The notes under the pieces: model-generated
The model's database searches: none
What the model was told of the DNA's origin: nothing
What the model saw: the letters and a program-made list of their open reading frames with translations, nothing else
Shown: piece after piece, positions 54,338-62,838 of the stretch
How positions within the stretch are numbered: the stretch's first letter is position 1
Layout of the letters: every line of letters starts with the position of its first letter
NCBI RefSeq assembly: GCF_006088715.1
Contig: NZ_CP030771.1
Location: forward strand, 2,790,001-2,854,000
Direction: 5' to 3'
DNA length: 64,000 nt
Origin: Streptomyces sp. YIM 121038
Lineage (GTDB): Bacteria > Actinomycetota > Actinomycetes > Streptomycetales > Streptomycetaceae
Made by a program: the position numbers and the translations under genes

Positions 54338-54868
54338 TCAGCCCGCATCCGGCGGCTCCTGGCGGGCCTGTGGCAGCACGGGCTGGAGGACCAGCATCCG
54401 CTCGACGAGGCGCAGGAACATCGCCGCGTCGCGCAGCAGGTCGTCGGCGTCGCGGACGCTGGCCGCGCCCTGGATGCCCGCTTCGGCGCGGGCCCTGCGG
54501 GCGGCCCCGGAGGCGAACAGGGCGCTCCACTCGGTCAGCTCGGGGGCTATCTCGGGCAGCACGTCCCAGGCGCTGCGGATGCGCTGCCTGCGCCGTGGGT
54601 TGAGCTCGGGGCGGCCGCGGGCGGCGAGGACGGCGGCGGCGGTGCGCAGGGCGGCCAGGTGGGCCGTGGCATAGCGCTCGTTCGGAGGGTCCAGGCGGGC
54701 GGCCTCGTCGAGTCCGGCGCGGGCCTGGGCGAGCAGTTCGAGGGCGGCGGGCGGGGCCGTGGCGCGGCGCAGGACGGGGTGCACGTCGCTCGCCGGGCCG
54801 GTCAGTGAGGGGGCAGGGCCTGCGGCGCGGCGCCGGGGTGCGGCGGCCGCTGCGTGCGAACGGGCCAT
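54338..54868 (-). CDS. SAV_6107-type HEPN domain protein (176 aa)
   Basis: An all-helical protein of the actinobacterial SAV_6107 HEPN family. A basic, Ala-rich N-terminus (1-40) leads to helices such as ALELLAQARAGLDEAARLDP, RYATAHLAALRTAAAVLAAR and RDADDLLRDAAMFLRLVERM. HEPN domains are often RNases in toxin or defence systems, with R-x-x-x-x-H; I do not see that motif clearly here, so catalysis is doubtful. ATG 54868 has AGGAGG 7 nt upstream. It is divergent from the ATPase/YhgE/TetR operon. Confidence 0.85.
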   Translation of the reverse strand: MARSHAAAAAPRRRAAGPAPSLTGPASDVHPVLRRATAPPAALELLAQARAGLDEAARLDPPNERYATAHLAALRTAAAVLAARGRPELNPRRRQRIRSAWDVLPEIAPELTEWSALFASGAARRARAEAGIQGAASVRDADDLLRDAAMFLRLVERMLVLQPVLPQARQEPPDAG

Positions 54869-54991
54869 GACGAACCTCCTGTCGTCTGTGTGACGGCGCA
54901 GTGGCCGTATGTGCCCATCGTGGGGTACGCCACTGACAATCGGCGCTGACCTGGGGCTTTGCCCCGTTCGTTGGTTCGGGCTACCTTTTGA

Positions 54992-55005
54992 ACTGACCAG
55001 TCAGT
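54992..55005. promoter_or_regulatory. Palindromic operator, probably for the TetR protein of the next operon
   Basis: ACTGAC-CA-GTCAGT is a perfect 6-bp-arm palindrome in the divergent gap, 120 bp before the ATPase start. Its form fits TetR-family sites, and a TetR gene ends the operon it precedes. Confidence 0.55.
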
Positions 55006-55125
55006 ACAAAAACTTGCCCGGTGGCCCCGCACGGCGGCCTCGGCCGGGCGGCTCGGGCTTACCGGCCCCTGCTGGTCGGCCGGTCGGCCACCACGTTTCG
55101 GACGACGTGAAAGGCGAGGAAGACC

Positions 55126-55920
55126 GTGAACGGTTCGCACGGCGCCGCCGTCAGCGCGGCGGACTTCGGACTCCAGGGGCCACGCGGCTGGGCCTTCCGC
55201 GGCATCGGCTTCGCGGCGGAGCCGGGCGCGCTCGTCGCCGTCGAGGGCCCTTCCGGGTCCGGCCGCACCTGTCTGCTGCTCGCCCTCACGGGACGCATGC
55301 GGGCCACCGAGGGCACGGCGTCCGTGGACCGCGCCCGGCTTCCCGGCCAGCTCACCGCGGTGCGCCGGATCAGCGCGCTCGGCCCGGTGCCGGGCGTCAA
55401 CGACCTCGACCCCGCGCTGACCGTCGCCGAGCACCTGCGGGAGCGCGCGCTCCTGGAGCGGCGGTACGAGGGCTCGCTGCGCGGCCTGCTGCGGCCGCGC
55501 GCCGAGCGGGCGACCGCGTCCCGGCTGCGGATCGACACCGCGCTCGGGGCCGCCGGTCTCGACGTCGCCGCGCTCCCCAAGGGCTCGCGGACATCGGTGC
55601 GGGACCTGGAGCGCCTCGACGCGCTGCGGCTCTCGGTGGCGCTCGCGCTCGTCGGACGTCCCCGGCTGCTCGGCGTCGACGACACCGACCTCAAGCTGTC
55701 GGACGCCGAGCGGGACGAGGCCTGGGCACTGCTGCGCTCCGTCGCCGCGCGCGGGACGACGGTCGTGGCCGTGTGCAGCGAGGCGCCCGAGGGCTCGGTG
55801 GTCGTCTCGACCGCGCCCGCCGCCGAACGCCCCGACGCGACCGGCCCCACCGGCCCTGCCGGCCCCACCGACGACGACAAGGAGACGGCGGATGCGCTCC
55901 CCGAAGCTCGCCGCGCTTGA
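55126..55920 (+). CDS. ABC-type ATPase-like protein with degenerate motifs (264 aa)
   Basis: An ATP-binding-cassette fold is visible but altered. Walker A is present (VEGPSGSGRTCLLLALTG near residue 40). The LSGGQ signature is missing; the matching segment reads TSVRDLERLDALRLSVALAL. Walker B is RLLGVDDTDLKL, with Asp in place of the usual catalytic Glu. It could bind ATP but hydrolysis may be weak. The C-terminus is Pro/Thr/Asp-rich. GTG 55126 follows GAGGAAG. The last 29 bp overlap the YhgE gene, so the two are tightly coupled. Confidence 0.82.
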   Translation: MNGSHGAAVSAADFGLQGPRGWAFRGIGFAAEPGALVAVEGPSGSGRTCLLLALTGRMRATEGTASVDRARLPGQLTAVRRISALGPVPGVNDLDPALTVAEHLRERALLERRYEGSLRGLLRPRAERATASRLRIDTALGAAGLDVAALPKGSRTSVRDLERLDALRLSVALALVGRPRLLGVDDTDLKLSDAERDEAWALLRSVAARGTTVVAVCSEAPEGSVVVSTAPAAERPDATGPTGPAGPTDDDKETADALPEARRA

Positions 55921-57976
55921 GCTCAAGCGCTTCGGCAGGGGCAGGCTCCCGCGCGCGGCACTCGTCGCGCTGCTGCTGCTTCCCCTGCTGTACGGCGCGC
56001 TGTACCTGTGCTCGTTCTGGGATCCGTACGGCCGCCTCGACCGGATCCCCGTGGCGCTCGTCAACGACGACAAGGGGACCCGGGTCGACGGCGAGAAGCT
56101 CGCCGCGGGCGACAACATCGTCAAGAAGCTGCGGGACAGCGAGACCTTCGACTGGCGCGAGGTGAGTGCCGCCGAGGCCCGTGAGGGCGTCGAGGACGGC
56201 ACGTACTACCTCTCGCTGACCATGCCGTCCGACTTCAGCAGGCGCGTCGCGTCGAGCTCGGGCGCCTCCCCGGAGACGGGGGCCCTCCAGGTCCGTACGA
56301 ACGACGCGAACAACTACATCGTCGGGCAGATCTCCCGCACGGTGTTCTCGGAGGTGCGCACGGCGGCCTCCACGAAGGCCTCGCGCGGCTTCCTCGACAA
56401 GATCTTCATCTCGTTCTCCGACATCCACGGGGCGACGGCGAAGGCGGCCAAGGGCGCCGACAAGCTCGAAGGCGGCATCGGGAAGGCGGAGAAGGGCTCC
56501 AAGGACCTCGTCGACGGCCTGAAGAGCGCCAAGGACGGCAGCGGGAACCTCGCCTCGGGCGTCAGGAAGCTGCACACCGGCGCGGGCGACCTGGAGGACG
56601 GCTCGCGCCGCGTCGCGGACGGCACGCGGAAGCTGGCCGACCGCGTCAACGGCGAGGCGGCCAAGGTACGGCCGTACCTGAAGGACAACGGCAAGACCCT
56701 CGGTGACAGCGCGCAGCTCGTCGCCGACTCCTCCAGGGCGGTCCGCCACAACCTGGGCACCCTGGTCGAGAAGGCCCCCAGGGCCGCCACCGACGCCAAG
56801 GAGGCCTCGGCCGCCCTGGACGGCGTCTACGAAGAGCAGTGCCTGCGCGCTCCCGAGGCCCCGCCCTGGTGCCCGAAGCTGAAGAAGGCCAAGGAGGTCG
56901 CGGCCGACGTCTCGACCATCGCCGGGGACGTGGACACGCTGGTCAAGGACCAGAACGGCGATCTGAAGCGGCTCGACACGAGCCTCGCCACGCTCCAGAA
57001 GAAGGCCCAGGGCCTCGCCGACCGCGCCCCGCGTCTGGACGAGAAGCTGGAGAAGACCGTCCGGGACGTCAACACGCTCGACAAGGGCGCGGGGGACGTC
57101 GCCAAGGGCGCCAAGAAGCTGCACGCGGGCCTCGGCACCGCCAAGACCGGCGCCACGGACCTGGACGCGGGCGTCGGCAAGCTGAAGACGGGCGCGAGCG
57201 ACCTCAACGGCGGCCTGTTCAAACTGGCCGACGGCTCCCAGAAGCTGGCGGGCGGCCTGCACGACGGCGTCGAGAAGATCCCCGACTACGACAAGAAGGA
57301 CCGCGACCGGCGCACCGACGTCATGGCCGACCCCGTGCAGCTCGCCTCCCAGTCCCTGCACAAGGCGCCCAACTACGGCACCGGCTTCGCCCCGTACTTC
57401 ATCCCGCTGTCCCTGTGGGTCGGCGCGATGGTGGCGTACATGCTGATCCAGCCGCTCAACCGGCGCGCGCTCGCCGCGGGCGCCGCCGCGTGGCGCGTCG
57501 CGCTCGCGGGCTGGCTGCCGGTCGCGGCCCTGGGAGTGCTGCAAGTGGCCGCCCTGATGTCCGTACTGCACTGGGGCCTCGGGCTCCAGATGACGCGGGC
57601 CGCCGGAACCGTCGGCTTCCTGACCCTGGTGACGGCCTGCTTCGCGGCCATCGTGCAGTGGCTGAACGCACGCTTCGGAGCGGCCGGGCGGATCCTCGTC
57701 CTCGCGGTCCTGATGCTCCAGCTGACGTCGGCGGGCGGCACGTACCCCGTGCAGACGAGCCCCGGCTTCTTCCGCGCGATCCACCCCTACTTGCCGATGA
57801 GTTACGTCGTCGACGCCCTCAGGAGGCTCATCACGGGCGGCGGCCTCGGCCCGGTCTGGCAGGCGTGCGCGGTCCTGGCGGCCTTCACCGCGGGCGCCCT
57901 CGCGCTCACCGCCGTCACCGCGCGCCGCAAGCAGGTGTGGACACTCGACCGGCTGCACCCGGAGCTGAGCCTGTGA
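55892..57976 (+). CDS. YhgE/Pip domain membrane protein (694 aa)
   Basis: This is a YhgE/Pip-type protein, related to ABC-2 permeases and phage infection proteins. A first helix at about residues 21-42 (AALVALLLLPLLYGALYLCS) precedes a large extracellular domain (about 45-500). It begins PVALVNDDKGTRVDGEKLAAG, and its central part is made of repeated GA-x-x-L-x-x-G units that form a long helical stalk. Five or six helices follow from residue 505 (YFIPLSLWVGAMVAYMLIQP) to the end. ATG 55892 is used. The partner ATPase-like gene overlaps upstream, suggesting an export or envelope complex. Confidence 0.9.
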   Translation: MRSPKLAALELKRFGRGRLPRAALVALLLLPLLYGALYLCSFWDPYGRLDRIPVALVNDDKGTRVDGEKLAAGDNIVKKLRDSETFDWREVSAAEAREGVEDGTYYLSLTMPSDFSRRVASSSGASPETGALQVRTNDANNYIVGQISRTVFSEVRTAASTKASRGFLDKIFISFSDIHGATAKAAKGADKLEGGIGKAEKGSKDLVDGLKSAKDGSGNLASGVRKLHTGAGDLEDGSRRVADGTRKLADRVNGEAAKVRPYLKDNGKTLGDSAQLVADSSRAVRHNLGTLVEKAPRAATDAKEASAALDGVYEEQCLRAPEAPPWCPKLKKAKEVAADVSTIAGDVDTLVKDQNGDLKRLDTSLATLQKKAQGLADRAPRLDEKLEKTVRDVNTLDKGAGDVAKGAKKLHAGLGTAKTGATDLDAGVGKLKTGASDLNGGLFKLADGSQKLAGGLHDGVEKIPDYDKKDRDRRTDVMADPVQLASQSLHKAPNYGTGFAPYFIPLSLWVGAMVAYMLIQPLNRRALAAGAAAWRVALAGWLPVAALGVLQVAALMSVLHWGLGLQMTRAAGTVGFLTLVTACFAAIVQWLNARFGAAGRILVLAVLMLQLTSAGGTYPVQTSPGFFRAIHPYLPMSYVVDALRRLITGGGLGPVWQACAVLAAFTAGALALTAVTARRKQVWTLDRLHPELSL

Positions 57977-58623
57977 ACGGGACGGAACCTGTGAAAATCA
58001 GGCGCATGGAAAGCAGCGCGAGCAGCACGCGGCGTGAGGCCACCAGACAGAAGTTGTACGAGGCCGCCGTCACCCTCATCGCGGAACAGGGGTTCTCCGC
58101 CACGACAGTTGACGAGATCGCCGAACGGGCGGGCGTCGCGAAAGGCACGGTCTACTACAACTTCGCCAGCAAGTCCGTCCTCTTCGAAGAGCTGCTGCGA
58201 CACGGCGTGGGCCTGCTCACCGCCTCCCTGAAGGACGCCGCCGAGCAGACCGTCCTCCAGGGCGGCAGCAAGGTCGACGCCCTGGACGCGATGATCCGCG
58301 CGGGCCTCCTCTTCATCGACCGCTACCCGGCCTTCACCCAGCTGTACGTCGCCGAGCTGTGGCGCACCAACCGGGCCTGGCAGTCCACCCTGATGGTCGT
58401 CCGCCAGCAGGCCGTCGCCGTGGTCGAGGACGTCCTGCGCGCGGGCGTGGCGAACGGCGAGCTCAGCGAGGAGATCGACATCCCCCTGACGGCGGCGGCC
58501 CTCGTGGGCATGGTCCTGGTGGCCGCGCTCGACTGGCAGTCCTTCCAGCCGGAGCGCTCGCTCGACGACGTGCACGCGGCGCTGTCCCGGCTGCTCCAGG
58601 GGCGGGTGAGCGGCAGCCGCTGA
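57973..58623 (+). CDS. TetR family transcriptional regulator (216 aa)
   Basis: A TetR-type repressor. The helix-turn-helix is TVDEIAERAGVAKGTVYYNF at about residues 45-64, within a normal N-terminal three-helix domain. The ligand domain is helical and of usual length. GTG 57973 overlaps the YhgE stop by 4 bp (GTGA) and has GGAG 8 nt upstream; ATG 58006, eleven codons later, is an alternative. As the last gene of the operon, it probably represses it through the palindrome at 54992-55005. The inducer is unknown. Confidence 0.9.
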   Translation: MNGTEPVKIRRMESSASSTRREATRQKLYEAAVTLIAEQGFSATTVDEIAERAGVAKGTVYYNFASKSVLFEELLRHGVGLLTASLKDAAEQTVLQGGSKVDALDAMIRAGLLFIDRYPAFTQLYVAELWRTNRAWQSTLMVVRQQAVAVVEDVLRAGVANGELSEEIDIPLTAAALVGMVLVAALDWQSFQPERSLDDVHAALSRLLQGRVSGSR

Positions 58624-58997
58624 CCCGGGCGGGCCACCGGCGCGCACGCGCGCCCCGGTTCACCCGTTCGTACGCATCCCCCGTCGCGTGGCACCGGTCC
58701 GGTGCGGCCTGGCACAGGCACACCGGACCGGCGCTCACTCGGTCCCCCGCGCGACCCCCGTGGTCGTTCCCCCGGTCGCCCCCGTGACCTCGCTCCCGCC
58801 CTTGAGAGCGGGAGGAGCGGTCAAGGGCGCCGCCCCGTTCCGCCGCCCCGTGTCGGCGGTGCCGGTGCCGCGCCCTTCTCCGTGTCATCACTCTCCCGTC
58901 CGCGCACGTCGGACCCCATCCGCGCGCGTACTCATCTCCACCCCTAGGTACGGATACTCAGGCCCGGGTGCTCACGCGCAGGCCGGAACGTCGCTTG
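58624..58997. other. Convergent spacer between the TetR and K+ channel genes
   Basis: This 374-bp stretch holds a terminator-like hairpin at 58694-58731 and otherwise G+C-rich sequence with no supported gene. Confidence 0.5.
58694..58731 (+). terminator. Terminator of the ATPase/YhgE/TetR operon
   Basis: An 11-bp perfect stem (CCGGTCCGGTG at 58694-58704, CACCGGACCGG at 58721-58731) lies 70 bp after the TetR stop. Confidence 0.55.
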
Positions 58998-59426
58998 CTA
59001 GTTGCGATCTCGTCCGTGTCCGTGCTTCGCCGTGCCCTTCCGGGCCTTGATACGGGCCGCTCGGCCGGCATGAGTCGTGGTGAAGGCCTGGGCGAGCTGA
59101 GTGGCCAGGGCGGCGAACACACCCACCGCGAGGAGCCCGTACGGGATCGTGAAGACCCTTCCGAGAGCGGTGGCGGGAGCCAGGTCCCCGTACCCGATCG
59201 TCAGCCCGGTGCACACCGCGAAGTAGAAGGAGTCCAGCACGCCCCACCCCTCCTGATGCGCGTAGAAGAAGGTGGCCGAGGTCCACAGCAGCGCCAGCGT
59301 CCACGCCGTTCCCCGGAACGCGGGCCTTCCCCACGCCGTACGCAGCGCGCTCCCGAGCCGCACGAGCATGACCACAAGACCGAACACGCCCGCACCGTAG
59401 TCCTCGCCCCGCGGCGCTCTTCGCAT
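58998..59426 (-). CDS. Small two-helix potassium channel (142 aa)
   Basis: This is an Ion_trans_2-type channel subunit. After an N-terminal hydrophobic region (about residues 13-27) and a helix (WTLALLWTSATFFYAHQE), the pore loop FYFAVCTGLTIGYGDLAPAT carries the TIGYGD selectivity filter, followed by the inner helix (FTIPYGLLAVGVFAALATQL). A basic tail ends the protein; no RCK/TrkA domain follows. ATG 59426 has GGGGA about 8 nt upstream. It would work as a tetramer. Confidence 0.9.
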   Translation of the reverse strand: MRRAPRGEDYGAGVFGLVVMLVRLGSALRTAWGRPAFRGTAWTLALLWTSATFFYAHQEGWGVLDSFYFAVCTGLTIGYGDLAPATALGRVFTIPYGLLAVGVFAALATQLAQAFTTTHAGRAARIKARKGTAKHGHGRDRN

Positions 59427-59579
59427 TGCTGCGGTCCCCGTGCGTGTCGCCCGCGGCGCAGGACGCTTCGCGTCGCTTCTCGATGGCGTACCGCGTCCCG
59501 CTGCATGATCCTGGGGTGGTGCTGACCCGTACTGACTCCCCCGCCCGCCTGACGCGCGGTCCCGCAGGCCGGTGACCTT

Positions 59580-60236
59580 GTGAGTGTGCTCCCCCTGGTG
59601 TTCACCAGCGGCTGGGCCAGCGGGATCAACGCCTACGCGGTGGTCCTGCTGCTCGGTGTCTTCGGTGCCACGGGGGTATCCGACGACGTGCCCGAGTCAC
59701 TGCAGAGCCCGGGGGTGCTGATCGCCGCGGGCGTGCTCTTCGCCTGTGAGGCCGTCGCCGACAAGATCCCGTACGTGGACTCGGTGTGGGACGCCGTGCA
59801 CACCGTCATCAGGCCGCTGTCCGGCGCCTGGGTGGGCGCGCTGCTCGCCGGGCAGAGCGGCTCGCTCCCGGACGTGGCGGCGGGCGCGATCGGCGGCTCC
59901 ACGGCCCTGGCGAGCCACGCCGTCAAGGCCGGGACGCGGATGGCGGTCAACACCTCGCCGGAGCCGTTCAGCAACGCCATCGTGAGCACCGCCGAGGACC
60001 TCGGCGTCGGCGGGGTGGTCAGCTTCGCGATGTTCCACCCCGAGGCCGCGGCGGTCATCGCGGGCGTGCTGCTGCTCATCGGCCTGCTGCTGCTCGCCTT
60101 CCTCGCCTCGCGCATCCGCCGGTTCCTGCGGCGCAGGGCGCAGCGCCGCGAGGAGCGCCGCCTGGCCGCCGCGGCGGGACGGCCGCCGGACCGGCCGCCT
60201 GCCGGTCCTGACCGCCCGCGGGACGGGCGGCCGTAG
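59580..60236 (+). CDS. DUF4126 membrane protein (218 aa)
   Basis: This is a DUF4126 protein. It starts SVLPLVFTSGWASGINAYAV, has AGVLFACEAVADKIPYVDSV and GGSTALASHAVKAGTRMAVN, the family's conserved charged and small-residue blocks, and about four or five helices. The C-terminal 40 residues are strongly basic and Pro-rich. GTG 59580 is the start. It is divergent from the K+ channel gene across 153 bp. No function is known. Confidence 0.87.
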   Translation: MSVLPLVFTSGWASGINAYAVVLLLGVFGATGVSDDVPESLQSPGVLIAAGVLFACEAVADKIPYVDSVWDAVHTVIRPLSGAWVGALLAGQSGSLPDVAAGAIGGSTALASHAVKAGTRMAVNTSPEPFSNAIVSTAEDLGVGGVVSFAMFHPEAAAVIAGVLLLIGLLLLAFLASRIRRFLRRRAQRREERRLAAAAGRPPDRPPAGPDRPRDGRP

Positions 60237-60302
60237 GGGCGGGAGGCCACAGGGGGCGGGCGGCCGACGGCGTTGTCAGTGGCGGCGGATAAAGTCCCTG
60301 GC

Positions 60303-61823
60303 ATGGCACGGATTGTGGTGATCGGCGCCGGGATGGGCGCCATGACGGCCGCCGCCCGGCTGGCCGTCGCGGGCCACCGGGTGGTGGTGCACGAGCGCGC
60401 GCGGACGTACGGCGGCGCGGTCGGCCGCGTGGAGCGCGACGGCTTCGGCTTCGACACGGGCCCGGCCCTGCTGCACCTGCCCGCGGTCTACCGCGACCTG
60501 TTCGTGAAGACGGGCAAGCAGCCCCTGGAGGACTGCGTCGAGCTGTCCCAGGTCGAGCCCGCGGTCCGGCACGTCTTCGCGGACGGCACCACGACGGACC
60601 TGCCGAACGCCTCGCGGGCGGGCGTCAGCGAGGCCCTGGACGCGGCCCTCGGCTCCGGCGCGGGCGCCCAGTGGTCGGCGTTCATGAACCGCGCGCGGGA
60701 GGCCTGGGACCGCACCCGCCGCCCCCTCCTGGAAGAGCCCCTGTGGCCGAACTGGCAGGTGCTCGCCGAGCGCGAGCCCTACCCCTCGGTCGCCCGGCGC
60801 CGCCTGCTGCGCAAGGAGCGGCGCGCGGCCACGCTCGCCGAGATCGGCGCCTTCGAGCTGAGCGGCGAGCCCCGCCTGTGCGCCCTGCTCGAGCACTTCG
60901 CCCTGGCCCACGGCCTCGACCCGCGCACGGCACCCGCGAGCGCGGCCGTCCTGCCCTATCTGGAGCAGACCTTCGGCTCCTGGTCGGTGCGCGGCGGCCT
61001 GCGCGCGCTCGCCCGGGCGGTGTACGAGCGGTGCCTGGCCCGCAGGGTCGAGTTCGTCTTCGGCTCGGCGGTGACGCGGATCGTGGTGAAGGACGGCCGC
61101 GCGGCGGGCGTCGCCCTCGCGGACGGCACCGTGGTGGACGCGGACTTCGTGGTCGCGGGCGTCCCGCCGCGCACGCTGGAGGCCCTGGTGTCCGACGTGG
61201 CCGGTCCGGACGCGGGGACACCGGTGCGCGCCCCCGGCGACGTCCCCGCGCGCTCGGGCCTCCCCAGCCGCCTCACCGTCCTGCTCGCCCTGCGCGGGGC
61301 CCGCCCCGAGGGCACCCCGCACCGCACGGTGCTGCACACCCCGGACCGCGCGGACGAGCTCGACCGGGTCTTCGGGCCGCGCCCGGGGCTGCCCGCCGCC
61401 CCGACCCTCGCCGTCCTGCGTCCGGACGACCCGGCGGGCAGACCGGACGCGGACCACGAGGCCGTGACCCTGACCGCCACGGTCCCGGCGGGCGCCACCG
61501 TCACGGACACGGACGTACGGTCGCTCGTCGAGCGCGCCGAGACTGCCGTCCCCGGCCTCCGCGACCGCCTCCTGTGGCACGAGGTCCGCACCCCGGCCGA
61601 CGTCGAGGAGGCCACCGGCGCCGAGGGCGGCGCGGTCCCGCCGCCCGCTCTCGCGGCGGCGGGCGGACACCTGCTGCACCCCGCCAACAGCACGGCCGTG
61701 GCAGGCCTGTTCGCGGCCGGGGGCTGGGCGCACCCCGGCGGCGGCCTGCCGCACGCGGGCATGTCCGGCACGCTGGTCGCCGGGCTGATCGTGGAGGGGC
61801 CGGAGTTCCGCGGCTCGCAGTGA
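60303..61823 (+). CDS. FAD-dependent oxidoreductase, phytoene-desaturase/amine-oxidase type (506 aa)
   Basis: A flavoprotein of the CrtI/amine-oxidase superfamily. The FAD-binding fold starts RIVVIGAGMGAMTAAARLAV, with HERARTYGGAVGRVERDGFG following. GGLRALARAVYERCLARRVE is the mid-region signature. The C-terminal FAD block is LFAAGGWAHPGGGLPHAGMS. Homologues act on carotenoids or related polyenes, but no carotenoid genes lie nearby. ATG 60303 has no ribosome-binding site; TAAAGT at 60290-60295 just upstream suggests a leaderless mRNA. The final codons lie in a tandem duplication. Confidence 0.88.
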   Translation: MARIVVIGAGMGAMTAAARLAVAGHRVVVHERARTYGGAVGRVERDGFGFDTGPALLHLPAVYRDLFVKTGKQPLEDCVELSQVEPAVRHVFADGTTTDLPNASRAGVSEALDAALGSGAGAQWSAFMNRAREAWDRTRRPLLEEPLWPNWQVLAEREPYPSVARRRLLRKERRAATLAEIGAFELSGEPRLCALLEHFALAHGLDPRTAPASAAVLPYLEQTFGSWSVRGGLRALARAVYERCLARRVEFVFGSAVTRIVVKDGRAAGVALADGTVVDADFVVAGVPPRTLEALVSDVAGPDAGTPVRAPGDVPARSGLPSRLTVLLALRGARPEGTPHRTVLHTPDRADELDRVFGPRPGLPAAPTLAVLRPDDPAGRPDADHEAVTLTATVPAGATVTDTDVRSLVERAETAVPGLRDRLLWHEVRTPADVEEATGAEGGAVPPPALAAAGGHLLHPANSTAVAGLFAAGGWAHPGGGLPHAGMSGTLVAGLIVEGPEFRGSQ

Positions 61824-61840
61824 CCGGAGTTCCGCGGCTC
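61800..61840 (+). repeat. Tandem duplication across a stop codon
   Basis: A 17-bp sequence CCGGAGTTCCGCGGCTC occurs at 61800-61816 and again at 61824-61840, a 24-bp period that spans the TGA at 61821-61823. It looks like a small, recent duplication. Confidence 0.85.
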
Positions 61841-61872
61841 CCGTGAGCCGGGCCGCGCGGGCCCGGGGCCGC

Positions 61873-62796
61873 TCAGTACCGGTACTGCTGCTCGCCGTTG
61901 TACCCCGGCTCGTAGCCGAAGACGTTCCGCTGGTCCGGCTCGCCGTCGGCGGGGTCGAACGGCGGGTACGGAGGCTGGTCGAGCGGCGGTTCGGCGCCGT
62001 AGGGCGCGGTGTCGCCGGTGCGCTGGTGCGGCACCCAGACGCCGCCGGGCGGGGTGTCCTGATAGCCCGTGCCGTACGCGTCCCCGCCGTAGGGCGCGTA
62101 GGCGGCCTTGTCGGCGTAGGCGTCGTAGCTCGGCTGGGCGCCGTAGGTCTGCGGGCCGATGTACGGGTCGGAGTAGGCGGCGTACCGCTGCTCCCCCGTG
62201 TCGCCGTAGGCGAAGTGCAGGGGGTCCTGCTGGGCCGGTGCGCCCTGCTGGTCGTACGGGGCGTAGGCGTCGAAGGCGTAGCCGTCGCCGGTGGCGGGCG
62301 GGGGCTGCGGGGCGTCGCCGTAGACGCCGTACTGGCCGGTGTCGTCGGGCATCGGCTCGGGTGCGTACACGCCGGGGCCCGCGGTCTGCACCTCCATCAT
62401 GGCCGTCGACTCCAGCGCGTCCGGCTCGGCGGAGGGCTCGGGGCCCGCGGCGTCCGCCTCGTACTCCAGCTCGGAGACCTGGAGCGTCGGCTGGGCCGCG
62501 GCGGCGCCGGAGCCCGCCCTGCGGCGCTTGCTCGCGCCGGGCCTGCCGCCGACCGCCCAGCCGCTCGCGAAGCCGCGGCGGAACGACAGCGTCACATAGG
62601 TCTGCCCGACGGCGAAGGCGACGGCGCCCGCGGCGATCACGAGCACCGACGACATCAGCACGCCGACGACCACGCCGAGGAAGCCGACGAACGCGAGGAC
62701 CCGCCAGCGCAGCCGCGCCTTGTACTGCAACAGCACCTCGCCGAGCAGCCACAGCGCGACCGCGCCGAACGCGCAGTAGAGGACCGTCAAGCCCAT
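61873..62796 (-). CDS. Tyr/Pro/Asp-rich membrane protein (307 aa)
   Basis: The N-terminus has three hydrophobic helices (about residues 2-20, 31-48 and 49-69), then a short basic patch (GASKRRRAGS). The remaining ~200 residues are low-complexity and rich in Tyr, Gly, Pro, Asp and Gln, with many Y-A/Y-G units, ending QQYRY. Such tails are likely disordered and cytosolic. No named family is recognised. ATG 62796 is used. It lies 42 bp after metF on the same strand. Confidence 0.8.
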   Translation of the reverse strand: MGLTVLYCAFGAVALWLLGEVLLQYKARLRWRVLAFVGFLGVVVGVLMSSVLVIAAGAVAFAVGQTYVTLSFRRGFASGWAVGGRPGASKRRRAGSGAAAAQPTLQVSELEYEADAAGPEPSAEPDALESTAMMEVQTAGPGVYAPEPMPDDTGQYGVYGDAPQPPPATGDGYAFDAYAPYDQQGAPAQQDPLHFAYGDTGEQRYAAYSDPYIGPQTYGAQPSYDAYADKAAYAPYGGDAYGTGYQDTPPGGVWVPHQRTGDTAPYGAEPPLDQPPYPPFDPADGEPDQRNVFGYEPGYNGEQQYRY

Positions 62797-62838
62797 GTAC
62801 GCCCCTCTCCCCTGCGGTCGCCGCGCGGGTACGACCGG

